Of a stretch of 64,000 bases of DNA, positions 62,030 through 64,000 are shown in pieces (within the stretch, counting starts at the first letter, position 1; every line of letters begins with the position of its first letter). A program made the translations under genes and the position numbers. The stretch is from Cardinalis cardinalis (Eukaryota; Chordata; Aves; Passeriformes; Cardinalidae), in contig JACDOX010000038.1 in assembly GCA_014549065.1 (NCBI GenBank), positions 3,169,719 to 3,233,718 of the forward strand, read 5' to 3'. Under the pieces are notes generated by a model that was not told the DNA's origin, did not search any database, and saw nothing but the letters and a program-made list of their open reading frames with translations.

Positions 62030-62345
62030 CCAGCGCCGGCTGTCCGTGTGAGTTAAGCGGCCTCTCCTGAGCTGCCGAGAAGTGCCAGAGCCAGCCCGTA
62101 TCATCCCCCGCATGCCNGAGCATGGAGCTGCTGTCCGGAGCGCAGCTCCCCGGGCTGTGCTCAGCTGGTGCAGGGGGAGCAGGGGATATTTGTGTGCANC
62201 AGAGGATATTTGTGAGCACGTGTGCGCACACACGCGCCTCAGCTGCGCAACTGTGCAGCCGCAGCCCGCGCCGCCACCTCGCAGCCACAAACCCAAGCTG
62301 CCACCTGGGCTTTCACAGGCTCACGTGAGCAAAAGGGCACGTGGG
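62030..62345. promoter_or_regulatory. CpG-rich cluster, candidate promoter or alternative first exon
   Basis: About 20 CpGs fall within 62031-62290 in roughly 65% GC sequence, an observed/expected ratio near 0.75 by hand count, which meets usual CpG-island limits but is short. GCGC-type motifs and two E-box CACGTG-like sites (near 62218 and 62322) are present. The flanks are CpG-poor. It may mark the promoter of an unrecognised transcript on either strand, or just a GC-rich patch. No orthologous first exon recognised. Confidence 0.4.
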
Positions 62346-64000
62346 GAAGGAAGGTGGGCACAGGCAGACACACGCAGAGAGCATGGGCACAGGGGTGATG
62401 GGAGCTCTGAGTGTATCGGGGCACATGAGCACAAAGCCCTGNGCACAGGGTGAACAAACGTGCATGGGCACACCACAAAGTGTCTTCCCCACCCCTCCGT
62501 CCAGTCACTTTAAGTAAAGCTTGTTTTGTGTGGTGTGACGTTGTGTGTCCCCTTGCCACATGATGGTTTTTATCATCTCCTGTCTCAGCTGTATGAAATG
62601 TGTTGATTTGGCCCTCTCACAGCAAAACCTCCTGCCACCTCTGTGTGCCCATGCACTTGGCTCTGTTCCCCTTCCACACTCCTCATCCCCATCCTCTTAC
62701 CTTCAGCCAGGTATGTGCCCATGGATGAGAAGACCTGGCTCTCTAGACCTGGATGGGGTTGCTTATTCCTTGTCAACCAAAAGCCCAATTCCTGAATTCA
62801 TCTGAAAGAGCAAAAAAATCCTTATGTGCTCCAGTTCTCTCCCTGCCTCACACCCCTGCATTCTTCACTGCCCCTCATGGGCTCTGGCTGATGCTCTGGG
62901 CTTGAAGATGTTATTAACATTACAAAAAGGGCTGTCACTTCACAGCAGTGAGGCAAAAACAAAAAGATGTTGCAATTATGAATTTGTTAGGGAAGCCAGA
63001 GGGAGGATACACCTATAGCGTGATGGAGAAGCAGNGGGCTGCCCTCATCGCCCTGCCTGCCCTCCGCTTTCTCCACCTCTCCTGCCCTCCCTATTCTTAC
63101 ACTCATCTCTCTGCCCTCTTCTCTCCCTTCCCTGTGTGTTCACTCCCTGCTGCTGTCCTGCCGTGGCACTACCTGCCAGGGGCAGCATCACTGCACATTA
63201 ATTAGGTCCTGCACAGCTCTGCGGATGAATGCCGCTGTCAGCAGGAGAACAGCTCCAGCCTCCCCCACCTCTGCACACCCAGGCTCCTGCTTCCTCCCCA
63301 TCCCCTGCTAAACAGACCTGTCACAAAAGCATTTGTCCATAATGGCCCTCTGTGATAACAAATTTTTTCTAATGGGTGCACTGAGGAAGTAGCGGCAACA
63401 GAAATGAAGACGACCCTGTGGTAGTGGAAGTTACTGCCTTGGGTGGTGTCTGTGGGGGAGCTTTCTGGGAGGAAGAGCATCAGAGTAAGGGTGAGTGAAA
63501 CACATGGAAAGCCCAAGGGCTTGTCTGTGCTGAAGCCAAACCTTGTCTGACTTTGCCAGGAAATGCAGCCTTCATCCCCCAGACCCACTCTCACAGCCTG
63601 CCGGTGTCTTGCACAGTGATGGAGGAGAGAGGGAGCAGGGCTGGAAGGTTTGGGGGGGATCTCCCAGGGTAAGCAGGAGGCAGGAGAAATTGTGGTTGTC
63701 ACAAGATGAGAGGGTTGGGCATGGAACCAGATGTGAAAGGCTCAGGAGCCTTCCTGGTGTGATGATCACCCACTGATTTTGCAAGGGAACTCCTACTTCC
63801 CCCTGGTCTTTCAGCCTGGCAATTGGCGAGGATACTCAGCAAAAGGATGACATTGGGATTTGTTTCTGGAGACCACAGACACAATAATTCTGAGAGAAGC
63901 CCTGGATGGCTCCAGCAGCCATCACAACAGCCTGCTTGACATTGTGGGTGCTTGTTCTTGCTCGCAGTGGAGGCAGCCTGGGAGGANGGATTTCAGCTCT
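62346..64000. other. Non-coding stretch to the window end
   Basis: No gene recognised. The piece at about 63170-63420 (CACATTAATTAGG near 63193; CATAATGGCCC near 63339) looks like a possible conserved element. No exon of the expected neighbour gene was identified. Confidence 0.4.

Noticed and set aside
38411..64000. Exons of the neighbour expected from mammalian synteny (CYTH4, convergent to ELFN2)
   Set aside because: I looked for Sec7 and PH domain strings in the available frames and saw none. Short exons could be missed, so this is non-detection rather than proof of absence.
1..64000. CRISPR arrays, bacterial operons, tRNA or rRNA genes
   Set aside because: The sequence is vertebrate nuclear DNA; no direct-repeat/spacer array and no cloverleaf or rRNA-like segment was recognised.

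Overview
The window reads as a piece of a bird chromosome, most likely a songbird (Passeriformes). There is one unmistakable vertebrate protein-coding gene, mobile elements are sparse, two CR1-type LINE remnants are present, and near 50.2-50.9 kb there is a solo LTR of a kind I recognise from passerine genomes. The passerine call rests on remembered LTR features and was not checked by a search. Isolated single N calls every few hundred bases suggest that ambiguous or heterozygous positions were masked in the assembly.

The gene is ELFN2 (PPP1R29), on the + strand, with its whole coding region in one exon (29837-32242, 801 codons). It encodes a postsynaptic type I membrane protein with five leucine-rich repeats, an LRR C-terminal cap, a fibronectin III domain, one transmembrane helix and a long cytoplasmic tail that ends in a protein phosphatase 1 docking motif. 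A long 3' UTR appears to run to a poly(A) signal at 38170-38175. About 120 bp beyond that signal lies a 118-bp GGGAT array able to form G-quadruplexes.

Layout: 1-29.7 kb is non-coding and is best read as ELFN2 intron or 5' flank. It holds an old CR1 fragment (2.6-3.45 kb), a three-unit 56-bp minisatellite (5.3 kb), a 20-bp perfect palindrome (9.5 kb), a 15-bp perfect hairpin (11.8 kb), low-complexity T/G tracts, a degenerate C/A-rich minisatellite (22.5-23.1 kb) and several AT-rich unique islands that look like candidate conserved non-coding elements. ELFN2 coding sequence and 3' UTR occupy about 29.75-38.19 kb. From 38.2 to 64 kb I see no protein gene, only two pentanucleotide arrays, a CR1 fragment, a 20-bp tandem repeat, the solo LTR, candidate regulatory islands and a CpG-rich segment at 62.0-62.3 kb.

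I found no convincing new gene system. The many other open frames have no recognisable domains, and many run through simple repeats or overlap frames on the other strand. The observations most worth following up are the G-rich array just past the ELFN2 3' end, the perfect hairpin and palindrome, the small intronic minisatellite and the CpG-rich cluster at 62 kb.
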